A DNA stretch of 50,794 nt from Anaerolineae bacterium. Lineage in GTDB: Bacteria; Chloroflexota; Anaerolineae; Aggregatilineales; UBA2796. Position numbers and translations under genes: made by a program. The stretch is from assembly GCA_019637555.1 (NCBI GenBank), contig JAHBVK010000045.1:1-50794 (forward strand). Reading direction: 5' to 3'. Of the stretch, positions 40,350 to 48,715 are shown piece by piece (position 1 is the first letter of the stretch; each line of letters opens with the position of its first letter). The notes beneath the pieces were generated by a model. It ran no database searches. It was not told where the DNA came from and worked only from the letters and a program-made list of their open reading frames with translations.

Positions 40350-42353
40350 ATGATGAGCCAATCACCAGACGATCAATATTATCCTGTCCGTATCCTGATT
40401 GGAACGCTGCTCATCAGCGGCGGTACTTTGCTCTGGTATTGGCAGCGGGAGAGCACACTGCTTGGCGCTGTGATCGCCCTAATTGGCTGCTACTTTGTCT
40501 GGCGTGCCTGTGCCTTCTCTACCTTCAATCTGCCAGCACTTACACGTACACGCACGGCGACACCACAACGATCCGCGCAGACTACCGCAATTCTATTTGT
40601 TATCAGCATTGCCATCGGATTGCTAACGGCATGGCTAGGTAAAAGTGATGGTCAGCCGATCTTGCTGCTGCTTACCCTGTGGATTCTCTCGTATGCGCTC
40701 TGCTTCGCTGCCTTTCTGCCCATCGCCGCCGTCAGCACATGGTTCAGTTACCTCCAGCGCATCAACCGATCCGAACTGATCGCCGTCATTGTGCTGCTCA
40801 CCTCGGCAATCGTACTTCGCACTATCGACCTCAACGGTCTGCCCAACATCATGCAAGAAGATGAAGCGCACTTTGCCTTGCGCTCCCTTCAGATCATGAC
40901 CGTTCACGATTGGCGCATCTCGCCATTTCGCTATGAAGAAACAGGTCATCCGCTGCTCTTCCATTATCTTCAAGCGTTGGGGATGTTGATCGGCGGAACG
41001 ACGATGGCGGGCGCTCGTCTGATTTCTGCCCTCATCGGAGCACTAGCGATTCCCGGTTTGTATCTGGCGGCTCGACTGCTATTCAATCGCCGGATCGCCT
41101 TCCTCGGTGCGCTGATCTTGCTCTGCCTCTCGGTGCACCTACACTTTTCCCGCTTAGCATTCAACGTGATCGTAGACGCCACCACCGCGATCTGGTCATT
41201 GGCACTGCTGATTTTGGCGCTCAGAACTGACCATCCCGTGAATTTCGCGCTTGCGGGCAGTATCTTGGGCTTGTCGCAGTTCGGCTATTCTTCTTCCCGC
41301 TTGATTCCCGCCCTGCTGCTGCTTTTCGTCTTACTGCTCTGGCTGTCTAATAACCGTAAGTCCATCGGGTCGCGCCGCTCGTGGCTGACATTTGCTGCTA
41401 TGTTCCTGATTGTGGCGCTGCCCCATTTCCTCAACTTGGCACTCCATCAGGAAAGCCTATCACCGCGCCTACCGGATACCTTAGTCTGGCTCAATCACGA
41501 TCCGGTTTATGGAATGCCCTCCACGTTTCCTGATGCACTCGGTTTCTGGCTCAAACAGCTTTCCAGATCGATCTTCGCCTACATTCAAATCCCTGATGCC
41601 GCCTACTTCTACGCCAGCAGCGATCCCTTCGCGGGCTGGTTCGGCGCAGTCCCCTTCATCATCGGTTTCGTGATCACCGTCCAGCAATACCGCGATCCGC
41701 GCTTCGGCATCCTAATACTCTGGGTGCTGATCACCACCGTACTCGGCAGCGTCATCCTGATCATCCCTCCGCAGTATCAACGCCTCGTGGTCGCCGCGCC
41801 CATTGTCGCCATTATGATCGCTATCGGAATCACCGCGCTTGCCGATGCCTTAGCTGCCATATCCCGCGCCGCCACGCCCGACTATCCCATGCCCCTTGCC
41901 TTCGAGCGCATCGGCATCCCCTTAGCCTTGTGCTCACTGATCTGCATCAGCGAACTACTCGGCTACTTCTGGACTTATCGCCTTGCCGAGCCGTACTTCC
42001 GTGATAATCGCACGCGCATGGTCAACGAACTTGCGGATCGCATCATTCCAGCATTGACGGGCTACGAAATCTGGATGCTTGTCTCACCCAACACCGATCT
42101 CTCGCAGTCTCCCGTGATCAACTTCAAAAACCCTACTGCCCGCCTTATTCCCTATCGCGGTACGTTTCAGGAGCTATTGGCGCAGATCCCCCAAGACACC
42201 GATAAGCAAGCAGTCATCATCGCGCCTGATGATCCAAGTATTGAGGTATTAGGTAGTATTCTCGCGCTGCAACTAGATTTCAGACGCCTTCCCACCGTGC
42301 GGGAAAACGAGCAGATCGAAAGATCGGCGGCAGTCTTTGTCCTGAATCGCTGA
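40350..42353 (+). CDS. GT-C fold membrane glycosyltransferase (PMT/ArnT-like)
   Basis: About 667 residues with some 11-13 hydrophobic segments. The first large loop holds the diagnostic acidic pair 'LPNIMQEDEAHFAL' and is followed by 'GHPLLFHYLQALGMLIGG', the usual order of GT39/GT83-type enzymes. These use a polyprenyl-phosphate sugar as donor and work on the outer face of the membrane. The C-terminal ~150 residues form a soluble domain ('EIWMLVSPNTDL', 'QAVIIAPDDPSIEV'), as in other members. The acceptor is not known. ATG 40350 has GGGA 10 nt upstream; ATG 40341 and 40353 are alternatives. It is divergent from the ThuA-like gene. Confidence 0.85.
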   Translation: MMSQSPDDQYYPVRILIGTLLISGGTLLWYWQRESTLLGAVIALIGCYFVWRACAFSTFNLPALTRTRTATPQRSAQTTAILFVISIAIGLLTAWLGKSDGQPILLLLTLWILSYALCFAAFLPIAAVSTWFSYLQRINRSELIAVIVLLTSAIVLRTIDLNGLPNIMQEDEAHFALRSLQIMTVHDWRISPFRYEETGHPLLFHYLQALGMLIGGTTMAGARLISALIGALAIPGLYLAARLLFNRRIAFLGALILLCLSVHLHFSRLAFNVIVDATTAIWSLALLILALRTDHPVNFALAGSILGLSQFGYSSSRLIPALLLLFVLLLWLSNNRKSIGSRRSWLTFAAMFLIVALPHFLNLALHQESLSPRLPDTLVWLNHDPVYGMPSTFPDALGFWLKQLSRSIFAYIQIPDAAYFYASSDPFAGWFGAVPFIIGFVITVQQYRDPRFGILILWVLITTVLGSVILIIPPQYQRLVVAAPIVAIMIAIGITALADALAAISRAATPDYPMPLAFERIGIPLALCSLICISELLGYFWTYRLAEPYFRDNRTRMVNELADRIIPALTGYEIWMLVSPNTDLSQSPVINFKNPTARLIPYRGTFQELLAQIPQDTDKQAVIIAPDDPSIEVLGSILALQLDFRRLPTVRENEQIERSAAVFVLNR

Positions 42354-42412
42354 CGAAATGTGTCACGTCCGTATCAAGGTTCTAGCGCGCTTCAGCGTGC
42401 TTCATGCTTATA

Positions 42413-42434
42413 GCCGGGTGCTTGAGCGCCCGGC
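42413..42434. repeat. REP-like palindrome
   Basis: GCCGGGTGCT-TG-AGCGCCCGGC; arms pair with one wobble. Preceded by TTATA, as at 29445-29450 on the other strand. Confidence 0.7.
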
Positions 42435-42536
42435 GTTAGCATCTTCCAACATAACCCAACCAACAACCAACAAACTCCCTAAAACCGCCCTGTATTCCCT
42501 GCGAACTTCAGGCACAGAATCCATCACCGCCACCTT

Positions 42537-42603
42537 CCCCTCTCCCCGCAGTGTACTCACGCAGCGTGGGAGAGGGGTGGCGCGCCAGCGCCGGGGTGAG
42601 GGG
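42537..42603. repeat. CCCCTCTCC element with 23-bp core, orientation 2
   Basis: CCCCTCTCC (42537-42545), core beginning CCGCAGTGTACTCACG (42546-42568), GGAGAGGGG (42569-42577), then GGCGCGCCAGCGCC and GGGGTGAGG ending at the stop codon of the enolase-superfamily gene. The 23-bp core is the exact reverse complement of the core at 39214-39236, while the flanks have the same orientation. The gap 42354-42603 holds no gene. Confidence 0.85.
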
Positions 42604-43743
42604 TTACGACCCCACCTTCCACCTCTCCACATACGCCCGATCCAGCTCGATCCCCAATCCCGGCTTCTGCGACAACGTGTAATACCCGCCCTTGATTGGT
42701 CGCTCCTCCGTCTGTATCTCCCAGAAGAACGGATCGCGGTCACGGTGGAAGCATTCGATGAAGCTGCCGTGCGCCACGCTCGCCAGCAGATGCGATGCTA
42801 CCTGTGCCTCCTCATGATGCGCCATCTTGACACCGAACGCCGCGCACATCGACGCCACCCGCCGCCAGATCGTCGGACCGCCGCCCCACGAGGCATCGTA
42901 GTTGCAGTAGTCGATGGAATCGCCCACGATCAAGTCGCGCACGCCGTCAATGCGATATTCGCTCTGCCCCGCCGCCACTGGTACGCCCGCCGCATAACGC
43001 ACATCCCGCAGCCAGCGTTTATCGTTGTACCAGCGTACCGGCTCCTCGAACCATTCCAACGTGATCCCTGCGTCCTCCGCCAAACGCACGAAACGGATCG
43101 CCTGCTGCAAGTCGTAGCCTTGGTTGGCATCCACCACCAAGCGATAATCCTCGCCGCCGACCTCCCGCGCCACCTTCAACCGTTCCAGATCCATCTCCGG
43201 CGTCTTGCCGCCGATCTTGAACTTCATGCCCACCGTGTCGTAGCTGACGTAATCCGCGATCTCCTGCGCCAGTTCGTCGGGCGTCTGCCCGTAATAGCCG
43301 CCGATAGCGATGATCGGGATGCGATCCGCGTAACCGCCCCACAGCTTATATAGTGGCATCTCCAGCGCCTTGCCCACCGTATCCCAGATCGCCGTATCCA
43401 CCGCCGCGATCGCCTGCATCACCACGCCGCGATCCCGCAGGATGTCATAAGTAGCTGGCTTCATCGCTTCCCAGCAGCCTTCGGTGTTGAACACATCCTT
43501 ACCGATCAGCGCGGGGGCGAGTTCGTTGTTGATGATCTTGAGGATTTGCGCTTGCTCATCATCGGTGTCGCCCGTGTACACCTCGCCAACCACGCCTTGA
43601 TGCGTCAGGATGCGGGTGATGATGGTGCAGCGGTTCTGCATCGAGTATTTACTGCCGCGATAGACCTTGTTCAGTGGACGGCGCAGCGCCACTGTCTCCA
43701 CAGCTTGAATCGTCAGCGGACCGGGTTTCTGCCAGTTGTTCAT
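42604..43743 (-). CDS. Enolase-superfamily (mandelate racemase/muconate lactonizing) enzyme
   Basis: 379 residues. The N-terminal capping domain (about 10-130) is followed by the TIM barrel with catalytic residues in place: Lys174-x-Lys176 (KFK) at the end of strand 2, metal ligands Asp205 ('VVDANQGY'), Glu234 ('EEPV') and Glu262 ('GQSEYR'), and His309/His310 ('KMAHHEEA') on strand 7. A KxK-plus-His arrangement fits the mandelate-racemase subgroup, typically sugar-acid dehydratases or racemases. The reaction starts with abstraction of a proton next to a carboxylate. The specific substrate is unknown. Neighbouring ThuA-like protein (39633) would fit a sugar-acid route, but they are not an operon. 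Confidence 0.9.
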   Translation of the reverse strand: MNNWQKPGPLTIQAVETVALRRPLNKVYRGSKYSMQNRCTIITRILTHQGVVGEVYTGDTDDEQAQILKIINNELAPALIGKDVFNTEGCWEAMKPATYDILRDRGVVMQAIAAVDTAIWDTVGKALEMPLYKLWGGYADRIPIIAIGGYYGQTPDELAQEIADYVSYDTVGMKFKIGGKTPEMDLERLKVAREVGGEDYRLVVDANQGYDLQQAIRFVRLAEDAGITLEWFEEPVRWYNDKRWLRDVRYAAGVPVAAGQSEYRIDGVRDLIVGDSIDYCNYDASWGGGPTIWRRVASMCAAFGVKMAHHEEAQVASHLLASVAHGSFIECFHRDRDPFFWEIQTEERPIKGGYYTLSQKPGLGIELDRAYVERWKVGS

Positions 43744-43808
43744 CGGTGTTCCTTTGTGCAGACAATGGAAAGAGTGCAGTGTTTGTGTTTGGGCTGACGA
43801 TTATAGCG

Positions 43809-44846
43809 TTATACCGTCTCACTGAGGCTGATCGCTTCGCGGCGTTGTTCTTCTTCCGCGATCACCATCTCAAGACTTGGAGGGAACAATCTCTTACGGT
43901 AGAAGAACGCTACGATACTGCCCACCATCACACCGAACCAGAATTGCACGAAGCGCATCAGCAGCGCCGCGAATCCCGCCTTTGCCGGATCGCCCGGAAA
44001 GACGAACGCCAGCAGCACCGCGCCAATCGTCAGATCGGATGCGCCGATGCCACCGGGCAGCCCCGACGCCGATCCCGCGATCACCGACAGACTGATCGCC
44101 AGCATACCGAGGAAGAACAGTTCTACCGTCGGTTGCAAGCCGAATCCGAGCAAGATCACGAATACGCCGATGCTGTCCAGAAAGTTAGCCACGAAGCCCA
44201 GCGAGGCCGTGAGGATCACGCTGCGCCACTGCACGATCTTGTAACTGCTCTCGTAGAAATGCTCGAAGTGCCGCGCATATTTACCAATCACGGGCAGCCG
44301 ACTCAAGCGATCCAGCACCTTAATGCACAAACCGCGAAATTGCAGCAGCGTGATCGTCAGCACGAACGGGATCGCACTCAGCGGCACGACGATCCAGTAC
44401 TGCCGCGCCCCCGGCAGATTGAGCAGCGCAATCGCCGTCAGGATGATCACCGCCACCCCGTCGGACATGCGCTCCGCCGCCACCACAGGTAACGTAGAAG
44501 CAATCGGCGCACCATATAGATTCTTGAGGATGAAACTCTTGAGGATTTCCGCCGCTTTGCCCGGACTCGCCGCTAGTGGCATCCCCGTCAGGAAGATCGC
44601 GGCACTATCGCGGTAGCTTACGCCCTTCACGCCCACCAGATCGAGGTAGAAGTGCCATTTCAGGAAGCGCAGCGTATAGTTGGCAAAGCGCAGCAGCAGC
44701 ACCGGCAGCATGATCAGCCACGGATAGCTCTGTGCGTACTGCGCCATCTGTGAGGCATCTCCCAGCAGCGCGATCACGATGAACACCAGCACGCCGAACA
44801 GGATGCCGATGAGGATCAGACGATGGTATTTTTGCATGGTTGCCAT
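43809..44846 (-). CDS. UPF0104/AglD-type integral membrane protein (LPG-synthase TM-like)
   Basis: About 345 residues with 7-8 membrane segments. 'LPVLLLRFANYTLRFLKWHFYLDL' near the N-terminus, 'SAAIFLTGMPLAASPGKAAEILKSFILKN', the central 'VVAAERMSDGVAVIIL' and 'GSASGLPGGIGASDLTIGAVLLAF' are signatures of the family that includes the membrane part of lysyl-phosphatidylglycerol synthase (MprF) and archaeal AglD. MprF's membrane part flips a lipid. Here there is no soluble aminoacyltransferase domain. A role in lipid or lipid-linked sugar translocation is plausible. Start ATG 44846 or 44837; neither has a good ribosome-binding site. Confidence 0.85.
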   Translation of the reverse strand: MATMQKYHRLILIGILFGVLVFIVIALLGDASQMAQYAQSYPWLIMLPVLLLRFANYTLRFLKWHFYLDLVGVKGVSYRDSAAIFLTGMPLAASPGKAAEILKSFILKNLYGAPIASTLPVVAAERMSDGVAVIILTAIALLNLPGARQYWIVVPLSAIPFVLTITLLQFRGLCIKVLDRLSRLPVIGKYARHFEHFYESSYKIVQWRSVILTASLGFVANFLDSIGVFVILLGFGLQPTVELFFLGMLAISLSVIAGSASGLPGGIGASDLTIGAVLLAFVFPGDPAKAGFAALLMRFVQFWFGVMVGSIVAFFYRKRLFPPSLEMVIAEEEQRREAISLSETV

Positions 44847-44923
44847 TCTAGCAGTAGGATGGGAGCGCAATCATCTTAAGCTTATAATACACAGCAAGCA
44901 TTAAGTTTCCGGGGCAACTGTCG

Positions 44924-45379
44924 ATGGATGATACTCTAACCATAACCTTCTTCTTGGCTGGCGGTAAAACGCCACAGGGCAATCGCTTAACGCTGACCTT
45001 CGGCGGTTCACTGTGGCTAGAAGAAAAACAAATCTCCTTTGACCCCGGCAAGGAGGATATGGGTGTCGGCTTATTGCTCAATGATCCGCTGGTCGTCGCC
45101 GTCGATGTGGCGTGGGTTGATGATTACGATGACACTAAAGAACCCGTGCTCATGGCAACTGGACTATACTTCTCGCGTGATCCTCAGGCAGATGCCATGC
45201 TAGATGGTAAAGCTGCTGAATTCCGCTATCGTCGTGTCAACGCTCCCTACTATGAAAGTGGCATCCAGATCGTAGAGTGGATCGTCCAGTACATGCAGGA
45301 AAACGTCTACAATCAAGATGTGGACGCCGATAACCGCCCGGATGGCATCATCAACAGCCAGAATGAACCAACCTCATGA
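44924..45379 (+). CDS. Hypothetical protein coupled to AlaX
   Basis: 151 residues, family not recognised. It is acidic and beta-rich at the start ('TLTITFFLAGGKTPQGNRLTLTFGGSLWLEEKQISFDP'; key parts), with 'VAVDVAWVDDYDDTKEPVLMATGLYFSRDPQ' in the middle and a helical C-terminus ('SGIQIVEWIVQYMQENVYNQD'). No signal peptide or membrane segment. TATAAT at 44883-44888 may be its -10. Its stop overlaps the AlaX start by 4 bp (ATGA), so it is translated together with the editing protein. Confidence 0.7.
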   Translation: MDDTLTITFFLAGGKTPQGNRLTLTFGGSLWLEEKQISFDPGKEDMGVGLLLNDPLVVAVDVAWVDDYDDTKEPVLMATGLYFSRDPQADAMLDGKAAEFRYRRVNAPYYESGIQIVEWIVQYMQENVYNQDVDADNRPDGIINSQNEPTS

Positions 45380-46578
45380 CCAATCGTCTTTACTACGACG
45401 ACGCCTATACCTTGCGTTTCTCTGCTTCCATCGTTGAGCGCACCGAACACAAAAGCCGTCCGGCAGTAATCCTTGACCGCAGCTACTTCTATCCCGAAGG
45501 TGGCGCGCAGCCACCCGACACCGGATCGCTCAACAGCATCCGCGTGATCGACGTACAGACCCGCGACTCGGATCGTGCGGTGCTGCACATTCTCGCATCG
45601 TCCCTCAACGGCGCGGATCAAGTCGAAGGCGAGATCGACGCCTCACGTCGCTTGGACCACATGCAGCATCACAGCGGACAGCACATCCTCTCGCGGGCGT
45701 TAGATGATGTCGCTAAAGCGGCAACAGTCAGCGTCCACATGAGCGCCGACAGTATGACCATCGATGTCAACCGCGCCGATATTCCGGCTGCTGAGTGGTC
45801 AGCGGTGGAACAGTTGGCGAACCGGATTGTTCAGGAAGATCGTCCCGTGCGTTGCTGGTTCCCAACTGCCGAGGAACTCGCCACCATTCAGGTACGCAAA
45901 ATGCCCGACGTGATCGGCAAGGTGCGGATCGTGGACATCGGCGGATTCGATATCACCGCTTGCGGCGGTACGCATGTGGCGCGAACTGGCGAGATCGGTC
46001 TGATCAAGGTGATCAAGACCGAAAAGCGCGGCGATAGCACACGGCTAGAATTTCGCTGCGGGCTGCGTGCGCTTGCTGATTACAGCGCCAAGAACGAGGT
46101 GATCCAGCGGCTAGTCAGCGATCTCACCGTCGGTGCGAGCGAACTACCCGCCGCCATTGGACGCCTGCAAGCTGAGAACAAGCAACTACGTACCGATCTG
46201 AAAGTGGCCAAAGATTTGTTGGCGGAAGCCGAAGCTCAGTCATTGCTCGCTACAGCCGAACCTCACAACGGTCATCGTCTGATTATCCGCGCCTTCTCCG
46301 CTGATCGCACTACCGACGATGCCCGTCTGCTGCTGCAAAAGTTGACCGCACAAGCGGATGTGATCGTGCTGTTCGGCGTGGCGGGTGAAAGGGCACAACT
46401 TCTCTTTGGGCGTTCCGAGAATGTGTCGCTAGATGTCGTACCGCTGCTTAAATCGGCGCTGGCGCAGTTAGGCAGTGATCGCGGCGGTGGTCGTCCCAAT
46501 TTCGCGCAAGGCGGCGGCATCCCCGCCATACTCGATCAAGTGCTGGCAGCGCTGCAAGCAACCGTCACAATGATCTAA
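45376..46578 (+). CDS. alaX: Alanyl-tRNA editing protein AlaX, long form with DHHA1 domain
   Basis: 400 residues. Residues 1-90 are the AlaRS-like beta domain ('RSYFYPEGGAQPPDTG'). The editing core has zinc ligands His99 and His103 (HHSGQH), Cys196 and His200 (CGGTH), as in AlaRS and ThrRS editing domains. A coiled-coil ('LQAENKQLRTDLKVAKDLLAEAEAQ') and a C-terminal DHHA1 domain ('LFGRSENVSLDVVPLL', 'GGGRPNFAQGGG') complete the AlaX-L form. The enzyme hydrolyses Ser-tRNA(Ala) or Gly-tRNA(Ala) formed by mistake. It is the second gene of a coupled pair with the unknown gene at 44924. Confidence 0.92.
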   Translation: MTNRLYYDDAYTLRFSASIVERTEHKSRPAVILDRSYFYPEGGAQPPDTGSLNSIRVIDVQTRDSDRAVLHILASSLNGADQVEGEIDASRRLDHMQHHSGQHILSRALDDVAKAATVSVHMSADSMTIDVNRADIPAAEWSAVEQLANRIVQEDRPVRCWFPTAEELATIQVRKMPDVIGKVRIVDIGGFDITACGGTHVARTGEIGLIKVIKTEKRGDSTRLEFRCGLRALADYSAKNEVIQRLVSDLTVGASELPAAIGRLQAENKQLRTDLKVAKDLLAEAEAQSLLATAEPHNGHRLIIRAFSADRTTDDARLLLQKLTAQADVIVLFGVAGERAQLLFGRSENVSLDVVPLLKSALAQLGSDRGGGRPNFAQGGGIPAILDQVLAALQATVTMI

Positions 46579-46880
46579 CGTAGCCTTGCGGGTTCGCCTT
46601 ACCATATTTATTATTTTTGCAGGTTAAGTTAGTTGCGCCTCCCTGATCATCCTATCTTAATCTGACCATCAACCCCCGATTACGGCATTTTAATCTCCTC
46701 ATACTGCACACCTTATACAATGGACTCGTTGTGCATTTGGCACAAAAATCTACACAGAAGATTGAGCAACTCGGCTACGACTTTTTTACAACCTCGGACT
46801 AGAATGACTCTCTGAATGTAGCGCGTTAACAAACAACGCGAGAAGTTTATGTACGTCTAAACGTGCAGGGGAGCCTTCTG
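46579..46880. other. Regulatory gap upstream of the PucR-type gene
   Basis: About 300 bp without a gene. It contains an exact dyad TTGTGC-ATTTG-GCACAA (46729-46745), an operator-like site, and a leader hairpin CGCGTT-AACAAAC-AACGCG (46822-46840). No consensus promoter could be fixed with confidence. Confidence 0.55.
46729..46745. promoter_or_regulatory. Operator-like palindrome
   Basis: TTGTGC-ATTTG-GCACAA, exact 6-bp arms, about 135 bp before the PucR-type start. Possibly the binding site of that regulator itself. Confidence 0.4.
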
Positions 46881-47714
46881 ATGGCTGATCAACTCGTCAA
46901 TTACACTGCCATACGCTCACGCACGACGCTGCGCACCGGACGTTCCGAGTGGCTGCAAGCATGGCTGGATGGCGAAACACCCGATCCCAGCATCCTCGAA
47001 CAGCAGGGCTTTCAGCCTCATCTGTTCTATGCCGTCGTGATCTACCGCCAGAGCAATGAAAACGTCAGTGGCGCTCAGTTCGCCGCTGTGCTGCATATGG
47101 AAGCGACCCGTCGCGGTGTCGTCGGACCGGTGATGTCGCATGGCAATATGGCTGTCTTGTTCCACCCCGTCGAAGACCCACAGCAAACAACCCGCTTGAA
47201 GCGCAAAACCGAAGAAATCCGCGAGCAGGTGATGAACCGCTTGGGCACCGAAGTCTGCTGCGGCGTCGGACGCCCCACGCGCGGCATGGATCATCTGCGC
47301 ATGTCCTTCCGCGAAGCAGAACTAGCGCTGCGCACAGGCGCGGAATTGCAGCATCAGCCGCGTGCCACCTTCTTCGGCAATTCCAGCTTGTACGGGCTGC
47401 TGCTCTCCAATACTAGCCGTGCCGAACTGCATCACTTCTGCATGACGTGGCTTGCCGAACTGATCAGCTACGACAACCAGCAAAACAGTGATCTGCTGGA
47501 TACGCTGCGTACCTATTTCTCCAATAACGGCAATACTGCGTTGACAGCGAAGGAACTGCGCATCCACCGCAATACACTGGCGTATCGCCTCAACCGCATC
47601 GCTGAGATCACCTGCCTCGATCTGGATGACGCCGATGTGCGCTTGAATCTGCACTTGGCGCTCAAGGCACGCGAAGTATTAGGCTTGGGTGGCAGCGCGG
47701 GCAACTTGCAGTGA
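46881..47714 (+). CDS. PucR/CdaR-type transcriptional regulator
   Basis: 277 residues from ATG 46881 (GGGGAG 10 nt upstream; an earlier in-frame GTG at 46863 has no such site). The middle has the GGDEF-like domain of the family ('HLFYAVVIYRQ', 'GNMAVLFHPVED', 'CCGVGRPTRGMDHLRMSFREAELALRTG'). The C-terminus is the PucR/CdaR helix-turn-helix (HTH_30): 'LLDTLRTYFSNNGNTALTAKELRIHRNTLAYRLNRIAEIT'. Relatives regulate purine catabolism, sugar-diacid use and other pathways, usually as activators. The typical N-terminal sensor domain is absent, so the GGDEF-like part may receive the signal. The regulated gene is not evident; the next gene downstream is secreted. Confidence 0.9.
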   Translation: MADQLVNYTAIRSRTTLRTGRSEWLQAWLDGETPDPSILEQQGFQPHLFYAVVIYRQSNENVSGAQFAAVLHMEATRRGVVGPVMSHGNMAVLFHPVEDPQQTTRLKRKTEEIREQVMNRLGTEVCCGVGRPTRGMDHLRMSFREAELALRTGAELQHQPRATFFGNSSLYGLLLSNTSRAELHHFCMTWLAELISYDNQQNSDLLDTLRTYFSNNGNTALTAKELRIHRNTLAYRLNRIAEITCLDLDDADVRLNLHLALKAREVLGLGGSAGNLQ

Positions 47715-47833
47715 TGCCAGTGTGCTAATCACCTAACCCGCTCAGCGCAATTGCTTGCACTTCACAAATTTTCAGTAGAATTGATACAGGGAATGGCAAT
47801 CACGCCTTCCCTGTTTTCGTCTCTGCTTAGTGA

Positions 47834-48505
47834 ATGAGGCGCATAGTCACCTTGCGCAATCTGATCCGCCTCACCATCCTGACGTTGGCGCTGCTTACCA
47901 CCGCCGTAGGCGGATCGCGCGCATTCGGGCAGCGGCATCAGGTCTTTACCTTGGCGGATTGGCTGCTCGACTCAGCGGGCAAGCCCTGTGCTGAGCCTTG
48001 TATTTTGGGCATCCGTCCCGGCGTCACCAGCTTCGATGAGGCGCTGCACCTCCTCCAAATCCACCCGCTTACGCACGATCTGACAATGTACACTGCCAAC
48101 CGCGTCGAAGTGATGTTCTTAGGCGATGATGTGCGGATCGGTGTGGTGGAAGATAGTGATGGCTTGGTCTACAGTATCCACCTCGAACCACAGCGCCGCG
48201 ATATTTCTAGCGTGCCAGCGGGCGCACCAACACTGCGGCTGACTCTCGGTGAGCTAGTCAACGTACTGGGTGCGCCGGATGCTTTCCAGTTGCGCCAGAC
48301 GCGCACGGGTCCGGTCAACATCGCCACCTACTTCGCCCACAATCTGACCATCATCAACTATCGGCGTACAGGAGAAGTCTCCCCCTACGATCCCTTTATC
48401 TACATCTTCATGTATCGTCAGGATTCCGCCTCGGTCTATCAGCCAGATGTGGCAGCATCGTGGCGTGGGTTCGGCATGGCTCGGATGTATTTCAGGAACC
48501 GCTAA
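47834..48505 (+). CDS. Secreted protein of a local three-member family, member 1
   Basis: 223 residues. A signal peptide is likely ('RNLIRLTILTLALLTTAVGGSRA'). The mature part begins with 'FTLADWLLDSAGKPCAEPCILGIRPGVTSFDEALHLLQIHPL' (by parts): a C-x3-C pair, then the (L/F)GI(R/M)PG motif and a helix. The same order is found in the gene at 49520 and, in weaker form, in the gene at 50297, so these are paralogues. The rest is beta-rich. I do not recognise a named family or function. It is preceded by ATTGATACAGGG-type sequence, with no clear ribosome-binding site before ATG 47834. Confidence 0.75.
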   Translation: MRRIVTLRNLIRLTILTLALLTTAVGGSRAFGQRHQVFTLADWLLDSAGKPCAEPCILGIRPGVTSFDEALHLLQIHPLTHDLTMYTANRVEVMFLGDDVRIGVVEDSDGLVYSIHLEPQRRDISSVPAGAPTLRLTLGELVNVLGAPDAFQLRQTRTGPVNIATYFAHNLTIINYRRTGEVSPYDPFIYIFMYRQDSASVYQPDVAASWRGFGMARMYFRNR

Positions 48506-48553
48506 CTAACCTGAGTTTCAGATAATTCCTGCTCAAGAACAAGCATGAAGACT

Positions 48554-48666
48554 ATTCACCTCACCCTGACGCTTTTCGCCACCCTTCTCCGCTTGAAGCA
48601 AGGGAAATTAGGTTTAACCTGCGATCCCCTCTGTGAATGGAGTGGCGAAGCCGGAGTGAGGTGAAT
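48554..48666. repeat. MITE-like element with 11-bp terminal inverted repeats
   Basis: ATTCACCTCAC (48554-48564) and its exact complement (48656-48666). Next to them GACGCTTTTCGCCAC pairs with GTGGCGAAGC. The inside has the CCCCTCTG...GGAGTGG words of the CCCCTCTCC family, so this looks like a longer, more complete copy of that family. It lies in the gap 48506-48715, right before the inserted gene pair. Confidence 0.65.
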
Positions 48667-48715
48667 GAGGTTAAGTCGTGTAAAATTAAGCTTGCTGAAG
48701 TAAGCGGAGGATACT

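Noticed and set aside
42358..43353. 331-codon open frame on the plus strand
   Set aside because: It runs from the repeat element at 42537 into the strand opposite the enolase-superfamily gene. Its protein has no recognisable motif and its start is inside repeats.
43674..44492. 272-codon plus-strand frame opposite the UPF0104 gene
   Set aside because: The product is rich in His, Arg and Gln with no domain, and the minus-strand membrane protein is well supported.
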